NCBI GenBank assembly: GCA_949286705.1
Contig: CASEDF010000003.1
Location: forward strand, 91,721-155,720
Reading direction: 5' to 3'
Length of the DNA stretch: 64,000 bases
Origin: an uncultured bacterium
GTDB taxonomy: Bacteria > Cyanobacteriota > Vampirovibrionia > Gastranaerophilales > Gastranaerophilaceae
The notes under the pieces were generated by a model. The model did not search any database. It saw nothing but the letters and a program-made list of their open reading frames with translations, and was not told the DNA's origin. The translations under genes were made by a program, and so were the position numbers. Below, in pieces: positions 40,232 through 50,142 of this stretch; positions within the stretch are counted from its first letter, which is position 1, and every line of letters starts with the position of its first letter.

Positions 40232-43009
40232 ATGCCGTCAGTACACAAAATTACATTTAAGGGTGAAAATACCAATCTGTTAAGCAAAACTATTAACAAA
40301 TCAAGCTTTACACAACCTGCAGCAGCCTCAGTGCCGCAAACAACAGCACCTGCGCAGCCTCAAACTCAGTCTGCAGCTTCCGAAAAACCTGTAAAAACAA
40401 CTTTGACGGGTGAAAAGATTGCATATGTAAGTTCGGCTATAGCAATTGTTTCACTGGGAATATCAACCGTATATGGAATAAAAAGCGGCAAATTGGCGAA
40501 AAAATATTCATCAGCCGTAAACGAATTATCAGGCAAAGTAGCTGACGGAATTTCACAGGTAACAGACGCAATCAAAACCGTTACGGTAAAAAGTGAAACC
40601 ACACAGGCAGCATTGGAAAAAAGGCTTACGGCGATTGGAGAATTCCACGACAAATGGATTAAAAGTGTAGAAGAAAAGGCATCTCAAGCTCTTGAAAAAC
40701 CGACACATTTAAAAGTTGAAAAATATATACAAACCGAACGCAATCTGGCACAGGTAGACGGATTGCATCTTTTGCAGAATTTGAACAACAAAAATGAAAG
40801 GAAACCTCTTCCTGAAGCTGTTGTGAAGAAAATAAACGGTTCGGCAGAAAAATATATATACGGTAAAGCGGAACCCGTAGCAAAACTTGATAAAAATTCC
40901 ACTATATGGTCAGTAACCGCCGAATCAATTCCTGAAAAAGAAGGCGGACTCGGTGAAGTTCCCGTTCAAATCGCCAGAAACCTTACGCATGAACTCGGAA
41001 TAGATAACTTCCTTGTCCGTCCGTTGAATGAAATTAAAGGGGTGTCCAGAATAATATCAGAAGACGGCAAATACACCTACCAATACAATACAACCTCTAT
41101 GCCCGTGGATAAGATTATGGATTTTAAAGTTCCGGTATTCAGAAACGGACGCTATTACGATGAGAATGTAGAAGTGTTCTTCGGCATTGACCCGAAGTTT
41201 AAATATAAACGCCTTATGTTTAAAAATGATACATATTTTTCTGCGCAAAGCCTCTATGAAAAATCACAGGCAGTTTCAGAAACCGAACGATATGCATTTT
41301 TCCCGAAAACGGTATATGAATTTATGAAAATAAAATCCGATCCGAATGCAATGACATCATACAATATTACAAATAAAAAATTGTTTGACGCAATAAACTT
41401 ACCTGATGCTATGCTTGTAAATGATTGGCATGCAGCAGCACTTCCTGCACTTACAAAACTTATGGCGCCTGTCGAATCCGCGATGGGAGAATTAAATAAA
41501 AAAGCTGCCGGCAAAATTGAGAAAATGAATATTATAGAAATTATTCACAATGCCGATTATCAGGGAACAAGCTGGGAACACAGCTCCGAAATTTTCAACA
41601 CCCTGTTTGGCAAATATGCACTTGATATTTATGAAAATGCAAACAGCGGATTTTTGGAAAACGGAATACAAAAAGTTTTAACCGTAGAAGGAGGAACAAA
41701 TCTGGCAAACTTATCCGCGATGCTTGCGAATAAAGTTAAGCCGGTATCACCGACTTATGCGACGGAACTGGCACATCAGTTTGACAGAAGCAGATCACTT
41801 CAGCACGTATTTGACGAAAGGTTAAAAGCCGGCACAATGAAAGGTCACAGCAACGGCTGGGACAGATCCGTCAATGAAATCGGACTTGATAACCTTAACG
41901 ATTTTAATGCAAACCTCAATAAAGATAAATGCATGATTTTCCAATCAGTTATCGAAAATCTTCAAGGTTTGAGCGAAACAGAAGCTAAAACAATCAGCGA
42001 TGTCTTTAAAAATATTGATAAAGACGGAATTGTCAGATACAGCAACTTCGGACTTGCGCTTGATACGTTGAAAAAACTCAACATACCGGCATTAAATAAA
42101 GCGCTGGAAGAACTTGATAATAACTTCATAACACGTTTACGTTCCTTCAAACCTGTCAAATTATCGGACGGAATGGAAACAGTTATGCAAAACAGAGCGC
42201 ATAATAAAGAAATGCTGCTCAGATACCTGAAAAGAATGGTAGATTATAATCGTAAAACAAATTCTGAATTTTTCAATGTAAAAGAAAGCGCTCTCACGGA
42301 TCTTTCAGAACTTGATTGGAACAGACTTGAAGAAATTCCTGTGATAAACATGGGTACAAGATTCTGTAACCAAAAAGGTATAGATATAGCATGCGGTACA
42401 ATTGAATCACTTTTAAATGAATGGCCGCGTTTATTCCCTGATCGTCCGAAACCCGTATTTGTAATCGGCGGTGTGGACAGCGACGGCGGTACATACAGAA
42501 ATATAGCTCTTGCAATGAAAAAACGATTAGGTCAAAACGGCAAACAGGTTATATATATGGACGGATTTTTGCCGAACAATATATTACAGGGCGGCTCAGA
42601 CTTTACGTGGTTCCCGAGTCATTTTGAACCGGACGGATCGAAGTGGGAATCTCTCTATAAAGGCACCCCTGTCGTAGCAACACGCGTCGGCGGACACGTT
42701 GACAGTATAGTTGACGGAGTGAACGGATTTTTGACCAAACGCACCGTACCTGAAATTCAGCATTCCGGATATGATTATCTGGGTACTATGATTTATGATT
42801 TTAAAGAAGCAAATATACGTGCACTCAATACTTTCTTTGACAAACCTAAATATACGCAGATGGTCGAAAATGATTTGAAGGGGAATGCGAGCTGGCTGAT
42901 AAAAAATCAAGACGGAAAAATAACCGGAGGTGCATTACTGGAACATCTGCAGGATTTAGGTTTTGACCTGAAAGATTTTCCGCAGATTGCATCCGATGCC
43001 GTTATATAA
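40232..43009 (+). CDS. Long GT5-like glycogen/starch synthase with N-terminal membrane segment
   Basis: 925 residues. After MPSVHKITFKGE and a Pro/Ala/Gln-rich stretch there is a transmembrane segment (AYVSSAIAIVSLGISTVYGI, about 69-88), a coiled region to about 190, then the GT5 N-domain with KEGGLGEVPVQIARNLTHEL (ADP-glucose-binding lysine region, about 238). The C-terminal GT-B half has FVIGGVDSDGGTYRN and the catalytic region GSDFTWFPSHFEPDGSKWES plus GTPVVATRVGGHVDSIVDG. Long insertions separate the two. GT5 enzymes add glucose from ADP-glucose to glycogen; a membrane tether is unusual. Start at 40232 has AAAGGAG upstream. Confidence 0.8.
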   Translation: MPSVHKITFKGENTNLLSKTINKSSFTQPAAASVPQTTAPAQPQTQSAASEKPVKTTLTGEKIAYVSSAIAIVSLGISTVYGIKSGKLAKKYSSAVNELSGKVADGISQVTDAIKTVTVKSETTQAALEKRLTAIGEFHDKWIKSVEEKASQALEKPTHLKVEKYIQTERNLAQVDGLHLLQNLNNKNERKPLPEAVVKKINGSAEKYIYGKAEPVAKLDKNSTIWSVTAESIPEKEGGLGEVPVQIARNLTHELGIDNFLVRPLNEIKGVSRIISEDGKYTYQYNTTSMPVDKIMDFKVPVFRNGRYYDENVEVFFGIDPKFKYKRLMFKNDTYFSAQSLYEKSQAVSETERYAFFPKTVYEFMKIKSDPNAMTSYNITNKKLFDAINLPDAMLVNDWHAAALPALTKLMAPVESAMGELNKKAAGKIEKMNIIEIIHNADYQGTSWEHSSEIFNTLFGKYALDIYENANSGFLENGIQKVLTVEGGTNLANLSAMLANKVKPVSPTYATELAHQFDRSRSLQHVFDERLKAGTMKGHSNGWDRSVNEIGLDNLNDFNANLNKDKCMIFQSVIENLQGLSETEAKTISDVFKNIDKDGIVRYSNFGLALDTLKKLNIPALNKALEELDNNFITRLRSFKPVKLSDGMETVMQNRAHNKEMLLRYLKRMVDYNRKTNSEFFNVKESALTDLSELDWNRLEEIPVINMGTRFCNQKGIDIACGTIESLLNEWPRLFPDRPKPVFVIGGVDSDGGTYRNIALAMKKRLGQNGKQVIYMDGFLPNNILQGGSDFTWFPSHFEPDGSKWESLYKGTPVVATRVGGHVDSIVDGVNGFLTKRTVPEIQHSGYDYLGTMIYDFKEANIRALNTFFDKPKYTQMVENDLKGNASWLIKNQDGKITGGALLEHLQDLGFDLKDFPQIASDAVI

Positions 43010-43025
43010 ACTTTTATCACATTTA

Positions 43026-43062
43026 AAAAACAAAGGCGTTTATAATACGCCTTGTTTTTTGT
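43026..43062 (+). terminator. Terminator after the glycogen-synthase-like gene
   Basis: AAGGCGT (43033-43039) pairs with ACGCCTT (43047-43053); T tract follows. Confidence 0.75.
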
Positions 43063-43094
43063 ATAATTATTTTGTGAAAGTATAAAGGGTTAAG

Positions 43095-44366
43095 ATGGAA
43101 AGATTTTTTGGAATTTTCGGGATAATATTCATTTTTGCAATCTGTTATTTGATGTCAAATAACAGGAAAGCAATAAATTATAAAACAGTGATAACCGGAT
43201 TTATATTGCAGATATTGTTGGCGGTATTTGTTTTCAAGGTGCCATTCGGACGTAAATTATTCCTTGCAATCGGAGAGTTTATCCAAAAAATACTCGAATT
43301 TGCAAAAGAAGGGGGACAATTTGTATTCGGCGGATTGATGGACGGCAAATGGGAGCTTGCAAACGGAGGTCAAATTTTTGCGCTGCAATTAATAAGTTCC
43401 ATAATCTTTATGATGATATTAGTCAATATGCTGTATTATTACGGGATAATGCAGCGTGTAGTAGCTATTTTGGGCAAAGGCATGAATAAACTTATGTCAG
43501 TATCGGGAGCGGAGGCTTTATCGAATGTTGCGAGCGCCTTTGTGGGACAAATTGTAGCACAGATAATGATAAAACCTTATCTTCCCAAACTTACCAGATC
43601 AGAACTTCTGGCGTCAATGGCGGGAAGTATGGCGTGTATATCAGGTGCAACAATGCCTTTGTATATCGGAATGGGAATTCCTGCACCATATATTCTCGCT
43701 TCTTCAATCATGGCGGCACCGGGTGCGCTGGTAATCTCAAAAATTGTTTATCCTGAAGTTAATACGCCTGAAACGAGCGAAAATTTTCAGGTTAATTTCA
43801 GCAAAAGGAAACGAACTCATGCGAATGTATTTGATGCGATTTCAGCGGGCGCATCTGAGGGTATGAAAGTTGCAATTAATGTAACCGCAATGATTCTGGC
43901 ACTGATTGCACTTGTTGCGATGATTGATTGGATTTTAGGCGGTGTCGGAAGCTTGATTGTAAAATACCTGCATGTAAACTCATTTTTGGGAATGGATCTG
44001 GCTCATTTGTCATTGAAAATGATTTTAGGCGAAATTTTTGCGATATTTGCATTTTTAATGGGTGTTCCTTTAAGTGAAGCAACTACCGTCGGTAGCTTGA
44101 TGGGTACTAAACTTGTATTAAACGAAATGGTTGCCTATGTTGATTTGACGCACCTGCCGGTTGCACTTTCCGATAAAAGCTTTTTGATAGCAAGTTTTGC
44201 ACTGTGCAGCTTCGGGAACTTCGGTTCAATCGCTATTCAGCTGGGCGGTATAGGGGAACTTGCGCCGAACCAGCGCAAAAATCTCGCACGTCTTGGTGTC
44301 AGAGCGCTTATTTGCGGGACATTAACGTGTTATATGTCCGCGGCTATCGCAGGAATTCTGTTTTAA
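43095..44366 (+). CDS. Concentrative nucleoside transporter (NupC/CNT family)
   Basis: 423 residues, about ten membrane segments. Family signatures include GGQIFALQLISSIIFMMIL, SGAEALSNVASAFVGQ, LLASMAGSMACISGATMPLY and FALCSFGNFGSIAIQLGGIG. Imports nucleosides with a cation gradient across the inner membrane. AAGGGTTAAG ribosome-binding site. Monocistronic. Confidence 0.92.
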   Translation: MERFFGIFGIIFIFAICYLMSNNRKAINYKTVITGFILQILLAVFVFKVPFGRKLFLAIGEFIQKILEFAKEGGQFVFGGLMDGKWELANGGQIFALQLISSIIFMMILVNMLYYYGIMQRVVAILGKGMNKLMSVSGAEALSNVASAFVGQIVAQIMIKPYLPKLTRSELLASMAGSMACISGATMPLYIGMGIPAPYILASSIMAAPGALVISKIVYPEVNTPETSENFQVNFSKRKRTHANVFDAISAGASEGMKVAINVTAMILALIALVAMIDWILGGVGSLIVKYLHVNSFLGMDLAHLSLKMILGEIFAIFAFLMGVPLSEATTVGSLMGTKLVLNEMVAYVDLTHLPVALSDKSFLIASFALCSFGNFGSIAIQLGGIGELAPNQRKNLARLGVRALICGTLTCYMSAAIAGILF

Positions 44367-44371
44367 AAAAG

Positions 44372-44405
44372 TTACCAGGATACTAAGGCCGTAAGATACT
44401 AAGGA
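44372..44405. repeat. Octamer remnant (GATACTAAG type)
   Basis: GGATACTAAGGCCGTAAGAT then ACTAAGG, reverse complement of the CTTAGTATC flank. The rest of 44406-44602 has a CCCCTCTCTCC-type repeat and no gene. Confidence 0.4.
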
Positions 44406-44609
44406 TTTACTCAATTTGTCATCCCGCATACGAGATCTTATTACTGCCCCCCCCTCTCTCCTAATCCTCTTTCTGCGGGAAAGGGAGCCAAAGTTACGAC
44501 AAATAACGCTTATTTAATTAAGCGTATAATAAACACTTTTTACTCCCTGCACTTCCCTGATTGGCGCCGGAACAACGCCGGTAATTTTACGTCTTTACTT
44601 TTAGAAGTT

Positions 44610-44705
44610 TTATCCTTCTGTTGTTAATTCTTCCCAGATGCTTGGAACTACGATTAACGCAGTGTAAACGATAAAACCAAACAGGATTAAATTAATTGCT
44701 TCCAT
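44610..44705 (-). CDS. 31-residue single-span membrane peptide
   Basis: ATG at 44705 follows AAAGGAG; the product is MEAINLILFGFIVYTALIVV then PSIWEELTTEG, one hydrophobic helix of about 18 residues and an acidic tail. Too short for usual gene finding. Could be a regulator or assembly factor of a membrane complex, or a small toxin; nothing decides. It is transcribed away from the 44816 gene, with a roughly 110-bp divergent gap. Confidence 0.55.
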   Translation of the reverse strand: MEAINLILFGFIVYTALIVVPSIWEELTTEG

Positions 44706-44815
44706 GACACGCTCCTTTTGTCACATGTATATTATTCCCGTTTTGTTATAATTTTTAACATAATTTGAAATATATATAGAAAAATTTTTATTAACTGATA
44801 TAATGAGGAAGTAAT

Positions 44816-45130
44816 ATGAAAAAGAATATCAAAAAATTATTGGAAAATCTGTGCTGTGCGAGCTGCAAATGCAGCTTTGATGAAGAATCCATATTGATCA
44901 AACGATTTGAACAGGATTTAACTGTGGCACAGCTTGTATGCAAAAATTGCGGACGCTGCTACGGCATTGCATTTTTAGGATTTTCGGGCGGAATTCCCGT
45001 AAAAGGGGATGAAGAACCTCTTGAAGTCCAAGAAGGACCTGACGCAATTGATTATGATGATGTACTTGACGCACATAAATTTATCCAGAACTTAGACGAG
45101 CACTGGCAGGATTATTTGCCGAAAGAGTAA
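44816..45130 (+). CDS. Zinc-ribbon-like small protein
   Basis: 104 residues. CCASCKCSF (13-21) and CKNCGRC (42-48) are a likely Zn(Cys)4 site with about 25 residues between. The C-terminal half is acidic (GDEEPLEVQEGPDAIDYDDV). No membrane segment. GAGGAAGTAAT ribosome-binding site. Family not recognised; metal or nucleic-acid binding is inference. Confidence 0.6.
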   Translation: MKKNIKKLLENLCCASCKCSFDEESILIKRFEQDLTVAQLVCKNCGRCYGIAFLGFSGGIPVKGDEEPLEVQEGPDAIDYDDVLDAHKFIQNLDEHWQDYLPKE

Positions 45131-45164
45131 TTCAACAGATTGCAGGTTGGGCATACCTGCCTAA

Positions 45165-45410
45165 ATGCGAATAATAGGGAAATAAGTTGTTTCTAAAATC
45201 AATCTGAGCGGGATGTCATGTAGGGATGTCCAGCATCCGGTATGTTGTCCTGCATGTGCGGGATTTTTCCAAGATTGCTTTTTATATAACACTTATCTAC
45301 TTACTGATAAAACGTTGGTCGGCATAGTGATGCCGACCTGCAAATTTTACTCACCCCACTACTTCACTCACTCTAAAAACTTCTTACTGCCTTAGTATCT
45401 TAGTAACTTC
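45165..45410. repeat. Composite repeat region: octanucleotide element plus GGTCGGCAT hairpin
   Basis: AGGGAAATAAGTTGTTTCTA and AAATCAATCTGAGCGGGA core, TTTTTCCAAGATTGCTTTTT then ATATAAC; then GGTCGGCA-TAGTGA-TGCCGACC (45317-45338); then CTTACTGCCTTAGTATC octamers that run into the bioA 3' end, supplying its last codons and stop. Confidence 0.65.
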
Positions 45411-46739
45411 TTCCGTGCATTCAAGTGCGACATCAACTACGAAATCCATATCAGACTTTTCGATTATCAAAGGCGGGTTAAAATAGATGACATTGCCCAG
45501 GGGTCTTAGAAGCACCCCGCGGGAGAGCGCTTTTTTATAGATTTGGTACCCGACACGCAAATCACTTTCAAACGGTTCTTTTGTATTTTTGTCTTTAACC
45601 AGTTCAATTGCGTTGATAAGCCCGATAGATCGAACTTCGCCGACATTTTCCAGCGGGAGGAATTTTTCTTTAATAATTTTGTTAAAATAAGGCGCCTTAT
45701 CATTAGCTTTTTGAATAATTTGTTCATCATCAAGAATATTCAAGACCTCGCATGCTGCGGATGCCGCAAGGGGGTTACCGCTATAGGTATGGCTGTGCAT
45801 AAAGGCTTTACCCTCATTATAATCCGCGTAAAATGCGTCGTAAATCTTTTGTGTCGTAATAAACATTGCCATAGGCATATATCCGCCGGTCAAGCCTTTA
45901 GAAAGACACATAATATCAGGCGAAACACCCGCATGATCGAACGCAAACATTTTACCTGTTCTGCCGTAACCGGTTGCGATTTCGTCAGCAATCAAAAGCA
46001 CGCCGTATTGGTCACAAATCGTGCGTAATTTTTTCAAATACAAAGGAGGATAAACCTTCATACCCGCAGACCCTTGCAATAAAGGTTCAACAAGAATTGC
46101 AGCGGTTTCGCCGCCATAGCGCGCAAAAATTTTTTCCGCATGCTCAAAGCATTCACAATTACAGTTGTCGCGGCATTTGCCGTAAGGACATCTAAAGCAG
46201 TCAGGACCCTCAATCCGCACTATATCAAGCAGCATTGGTTTGTAAATCTCCGAATACAAATCCACGCCGCCTGCAGAAAGCGCGCCTATAGTTTCTCCGT
46301 GATAAGCGTCTGATAGTGCCATAAAGCGTTTTTTCCGCGGGTTTCCTGTCTGATAATGGTATTGAAAACTCACTTTCATTGCCGCCTCAATCGCTGATGA
46401 GCCGTTATCAGTAAAATTGAATTTGCAAAGCCCCGCAGGCAGAACTTTTGAAAGCTTTTCGCATAAATTTATAACGGGTTTATGAGTAAAATTTGCGAAA
46501 ATAACATGTTCAAGCCGGTCAATCTGTGATTTTACGGCAGCATTAATTCTCGGATGGCAGTGTCCGAGAAGATTACACCACCATGAGCTTACAACATCGG
46601 CGTAGCTTTTGCCGTCAACGTCATAAAGATATAACCCCTTGCCGTGGTCAATCACGATAGGCGGCAAATCCTCGTAATCTTTCATCTGGGAACACGGGTG
46701 CCAGATATATTTCAAATCCTTTTCCTGCCATTCGTTCAT
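45384..46739 (-). CDS. bioA: Adenosylmethionine-8-amino-7-oxononanoate aminotransferase
   Basis: Biotin synthesis: transfers an amino group from S-adenosylmethionine to KAPA, giving DAPA. 451 residues. SSWWCNLLGHCHP (about 50), YHGETIGALS, LIADEIATGYGRTGKMF (PLP Asp about 253) and SKGLTGGYMPMA with the PLP lysine (about 282). A Cys-rich insertion (FRCPYGKCRDNCNCECF, about 181) is seen in some anaerobe BioAs and could bind metal. The C-terminal KILRQ and stop come from an octanucleotide repeat. Three bases downstream of bioD. Confidence 0.95.
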   Translation of the reverse strand: MNEWQEKDLKYIWHPCSQMKDYEDLPPIVIDHGKGLYLYDVDGKSYADVVSSWWCNLLGHCHPRINAAVKSQIDRLEHVIFANFTHKPVINLCEKLSKVLPAGLCKFNFTDNGSSAIEAAMKVSFQYHYQTGNPRKKRFMALSDAYHGETIGALSAGGVDLYSEIYKPMLLDIVRIEGPDCFRCPYGKCRDNCNCECFEHAEKIFARYGGETAAILVEPLLQGSAGMKVYPPLYLKKLRTICDQYGVLLIADEIATGYGRTGKMFAFDHAGVSPDIMCLSKGLTGGYMPMAMFITTQKIYDAFYADYNEGKAFMHSHTYSGNPLAASAACEVLNILDDEQIIQKANDKAPYFNKIIKEKFLPLENVGEVRSIGLINAIELVKDKNTKEPFESDLRVGYQIYKKALSRGVLLRPLGNVIYFNPPLIIEKSDMDFVVDVALECTEEVTKILRQ

Positions 46740-46742
46740 AAA

Positions 46743-47420
46743 TTAAATCTCCTCAAAAACGCTCAATAATGCGTCTTTTTCAATTTCAAAATCTGTTGCA
46801 CAAGCCTTGACTGCCGCAATCACTTTTATACCCGTCAAATTCTCAATAGAACACCTGTTATCTGCATGCATGATATTATTTTCGTCAAAGTTATTCAAAA
46901 TTATGCCTTTTATGTTAATGCCGCAGCTTTTTGCGTATTCGACAGTCAAAAAAGTTGAATTAATCGTACCCAAATCCGCCGGTGCCACAATTAAGATATT
47001 CATGTCCAGAGCTTTTATAACATCGGGCAAAAGAATTTTTTCGTCGTGTTCAAGTTTAAAAGGACATACAATCCCGCCGGCGCCTTCCGTCACAACATAA
47101 TCAAACTCTTGCTTTAACCTTTCAAAATCGGATTTGATTTTATCCAAACAAACGGGATTCCCCTCAATCCTTGCGGCAAGATGGGGCGACACGGCATGCT
47201 TATATGAAAAACTTACAAAATCAAACGGGTCGGCATCCATTTGGGCGGTTTTCAAAACAAAATCGACATCTCCCGGGCATCCGTCGGTCAGTCCGCTGAG
47301 TACGGGTTTGTAGTAACCGCAATTCAGTCCGAATTCACGCATTTTTTTTACCAGAAGTCCTGAAATATATGTTTTCCCCGAATCTGTGCCGGTTGCGGTT
47401 ATAAATATCCCTTTTGTCAT
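46743..47420 (-). CDS. bioD: Dethiobiotin synthetase
   Basis: Closes the ureido ring of biotin precursor with CO2 and ATP. 225 residues; P-loop FITATGTDSGKTYISGLL (about 6-23), CGYYKPVLSG, TEGAGGIVCPF (about 107), and ILNNF. Start at 47420 has TTAAGGAG upstream; the longer frame adds MFLRRI with no ribosome-binding site. Operon with bioA; no bioB or bioF here. Confidence 0.93.
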   Translation of the reverse strand: MTKGIFITATGTDSGKTYISGLLVKKMREFGLNCGYYKPVLSGLTDGCPGDVDFVLKTAQMDADPFDFVSFSYKHAVSPHLAARIEGNPVCLDKIKSDFERLKQEFDYVVTEGAGGIVCPFKLEHDEKILLPDVIKALDMNILIVAPADLGTINSTFLTVEYAKSCGINIKGIILNNFDENNIMHADNRCSIENLTGIKVIAAVKACATDFEIEKDALLSVFEEI

Positions 47421-47437
47421 AATTCTCCTTAAAAACA

Positions 47438-47463
47438 CGCGACAACTTTTTCAAGTTATCGCG
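47438..47463 (-). terminator. Hairpin between tpsB and bioD
   Basis: Minus strand CGCGATAACTT, loop GAAA, AAGTTGTCGCG, then TGTTTTT. Likely tpsB terminator; also 17 bases upstream of bioD. Confidence 0.6.
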
Positions 47464-47490
47464 ATGATGTAATATCTATGAAGATATAAT

Positions 47491-49443
47491 TTATAAAGCC
47501 CCTGCACCGTCCAGGAAGTAATCATAATGCCTTACGTCATCATAATTATTTATGTATTCCGCCTCAACTTCTTTTTGAACCTGAGGAACAACTTTCGCTG
47601 CAACGGAGCGGCTCTTTAATAGTTTATCAATATTTGGTTCCAATGTCAACTCAAAGTGGAAACGCCCGTATTTTCTGTCTTGTTCGTACGCGTTATTAAT
47701 CAACGGGTAGCCCCAGTAAAGTCTTGCACTCAAATCACCCGGAAGCTGAATTCTCAACCCCATACCGACTGATGCGAGGAAGTAGCTTCCGTCATAATAA
47801 TCCTGTCGTGCGGCAGGAAATACACCGGCATGGTCCGCGAATACGACACCTTGAACGTATTTACCTAAGAACGGTATTTTTTCACCGGTTCTCGGGCTTG
47901 TTATTTGTCTGGGCAATAACGGGAATATCAAGTCACCGCTCAGGAAGTAACCGTTTTTACCTATCAAAATACCTTCTGAATAACCTCTCGTTGTTAACAA
48001 ACCGCCTGCCTGGAACTGGTCAATGTACGGAATATCTTTGTTATTCGGAATGATTTGATAGTTTGCGCGGATTTGACCGTATACACCGTGTGAAAAGTCA
48101 TGTATTCTGTACAGGCCGCCTGAATATTTGAAGTAGCTTGATCTGCTGTCAAATATCGGGAATGCCATTGATGCGTTCTGGTTGAAATACCATATACCGC
48201 GTGCGGTGTCTTTTCTTATGTTAAATCCGAGATCTGCACTTGTAACTTCATCAAGCCCCAATGATGATGATCCGTAAAATTGTCGTAAGAAGTCCATTCC
48301 CGTAAATACACGTTTATAATTTAATGAACCGTAACCCTTGAGTTCAAACCCTTGAGAGCGTTTGATGGGCTGAGAATAGTACAGTGAATATACATAAGAT
48401 CTTGTTTTTAATCCGTAAGGTGAATAACCGCCCCATTTAACTTTAGCAAATGTTGATGCGTAGCTGAAACCTACACGGCCGTCGTATTTGTTGACCGGAA
48501 TATTATAATCAAAGAACGGGCTTATTGCACCGCCGCTGAAATATGAACCTAAGCTCATTCTGTCACGGTATCCGAACAAGCTGTCCGCAATCAACATCGG
48601 ACCGCCTCTTAACTTACCTGTCTGGTACCTGCCGGCATTGTCCATTACACCGATTATGTGGAACGGAAATTTTTCTTCCGCTGACAATTCAATATCGGTT
48701 GTACCCGGTTTTTCGCCTGCTTTTAAGTTAGCGGAGAGTTTTACACCCTCGTTATATCTGTTAAAATCAAGAACGTCTTTTTCTAATTTTACAATATCAA
48801 AAAGCTGGTGTTCCTGATCCGGAATTCTGTCTAAAATGTAATTTGATTTAGTCCATTTGTTGCCGTCAATAGTTACTTTGCCGATACGGCTTTCAATTAA
48901 ATCAATATAAATAGCGCCGTTTTCAACCTGTTGTTCGGGAAGATATGCCTTTGCAGTTACAAAACCTTTTTGTGCATACAGAGCGTTAATCTCGTCAATC
49001 ATTGCCTGAATATCGGTTATGAAAAGGTTTTTGCCTGCGTATTTTGAAATAATCGGTTCAATTTCTTCTCTTGTTAAAATTTCAGAAGCAGCGACTTCAA
49101 TAGAGTCTACGTAAACACCTTTTGTTTCAAGTTCTTCAACCTTTGCGCGGATAACGTCACCGGAACCTTCCGGTGCACCTTTAATTATTGTACTGCCCTT
49201 AGTCCCGCCTTCGTCCCGCTGTTCCTTGTACTGTTCGTAATCGGTCTGAAGATTCTGACGTTCTTCTTCAAACTTTCTGGTGTCCAGATCGTGCCTTACG
49301 TTAGTACCGGCATCACGAATCATATTCATTGTGTCTTGAATAGTCGGCATTTCAACTGCAGAAACACTCTGTTGTACACAATACATTGATGCTAACGCAA
49401 ACACTGCGCTTAGTACTATTCTTTTTGAAATCACCTTTTTCAT
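47491..49443 (-). CDS. Two-partner-secretion outer membrane transporter (TpsB/ShlB/FhaC family)
   Basis: 650 residues. Signal peptide VLSAVFALASMYCVQQSVSA (12-31), then a charged coiled linker (ERQNLQTDYEQYKEQRDEGG), two POTRA domains (VYVDSIEVAASEILTREEIE about 108-127; IGKVTIDGNKWTKSNYILDR), and a C-terminal 16-strand barrel with GGLLTTRGYSEG in place of the FhaC VRGY loop. It exports or inserts TpsA-type proteins. No TpsA partner is seen on either side. Ribosome-binding site AAAGGTAA. Confidence 0.88.
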   Translation of the reverse strand: MKKVISKRIVLSAVFALASMYCVQQSVSAVEMPTIQDTMNMIRDAGTNVRHDLDTRKFEEERQNLQTDYEQYKEQRDEGGTKGSTIIKGAPEGSGDVIRAKVEELETKGVYVDSIEVAASEILTREEIEPIISKYAGKNLFITDIQAMIDEINALYAQKGFVTAKAYLPEQQVENGAIYIDLIESRIGKVTIDGNKWTKSNYILDRIPDQEHQLFDIVKLEKDVLDFNRYNEGVKLSANLKAGEKPGTTDIELSAEEKFPFHIIGVMDNAGRYQTGKLRGGPMLIADSLFGYRDRMSLGSYFSGGAISPFFDYNIPVNKYDGRVGFSYASTFAKVKWGGYSPYGLKTRSYVYSLYYSQPIKRSQGFELKGYGSLNYKRVFTGMDFLRQFYGSSSLGLDEVTSADLGFNIRKDTARGIWYFNQNASMAFPIFDSRSSYFKYSGGLYRIHDFSHGVYGQIRANYQIIPNNKDIPYIDQFQAGGLLTTRGYSEGILIGKNGYFLSGDLIFPLLPRQITSPRTGEKIPFLGKYVQGVVFADHAGVFPAARQDYYDGSYFLASVGMGLRIQLPGDLSARLYWGYPLINNAYEQDRKYGRFHFELTLEPNIDKLLKSRSVAAKVVPQVQKEVEAEYINNYDDVRHYDYFLDGAGAL

Positions 49444-49687
49444 ATTTATTCTATTACCTTTAAATTTAGTCCGGCAATTATATTTTCCTACTATAAAACA
49501 CGGACATAAAGTTTTTTTGTATTTTTATTACAATTTAGTAACAAAAATTTATTTTTTGACACAAAAAGTGCTCACCTGATAATATTATAGAGTATTATTT
49601 TATTCTTGTAAATAATATAACGAAATTTTAACCTGTTTATTTGAGAAAAATTTTAAATATCATTCATTTAGCGGAAGGACGGAGTTT

Positions 49688-50137
49688 ATGAAAATAAAAA
49701 CATTAAGTATTACTTTGGCTGTAATCCTCGGATTATGTACATTACCTGCACTTGCAACGGAGATAGCATCTATTGACGTTCAAAAAGTTGTCGCGTCTTC
49801 TCCAAAAGTTCAAAATCTTAAAAAAGAACAGCAGGATAAAGGCAAAGAAATTTATAATTTCCTTGAAAAAGCGAACAAAGAAATTGCCAGAACAACAGAT
49901 ATCAAGGCAAAAGAAGAACTTCAAAGCAAATACAGCAAACAGCTCTCTGAAAAAAAAGATAAAATTGATAAAGATTACGCTTCAAAACTCAAAAAACTTG
50001 AAGATGAAATTTCACAAATTATCGCTGAACAGGCAAAATTAAAAGGCTATGACATGGTTGTTGCAAAAGGTGTGGTGCTCTACGGCACAAATGACATAAC
50101 TGATGACGTCATAAAAGCTATTAAATCAGCTAAATAA
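49688..50137 (+). CDS. OmpH/Skp-family periplasmic chaperone
   Basis: 149 residues: signal peptide ending at LPALA (about 20), then IASIDVQKVVASSPKVQNLK, a long coiled coil (about 45-110), and the C-terminal strand YDMVVAKGVVLYG with the acidic NDITDDVIKAIK tail. Skp holds unfolded outer membrane proteins in the periplasm. GAAGGACGGAG ribosome-binding site. Monocistronic; the TpsB barrel is the divergent neighbour and a natural client. Confidence 0.9.
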   Translation: MKIKTLSITLAVILGLCTLPALATEIASIDVQKVVASSPKVQNLKKEQQDKGKEIYNFLEKANKEIARTTDIKAKEELQSKYSKQLSEKKDKIDKDYASKLKKLEDEISQIIAEQAKLKGYDMVVAKGVVLYGTNDITDDVIKAIKSAK

Positions 50138-50142
50138 TTCAT

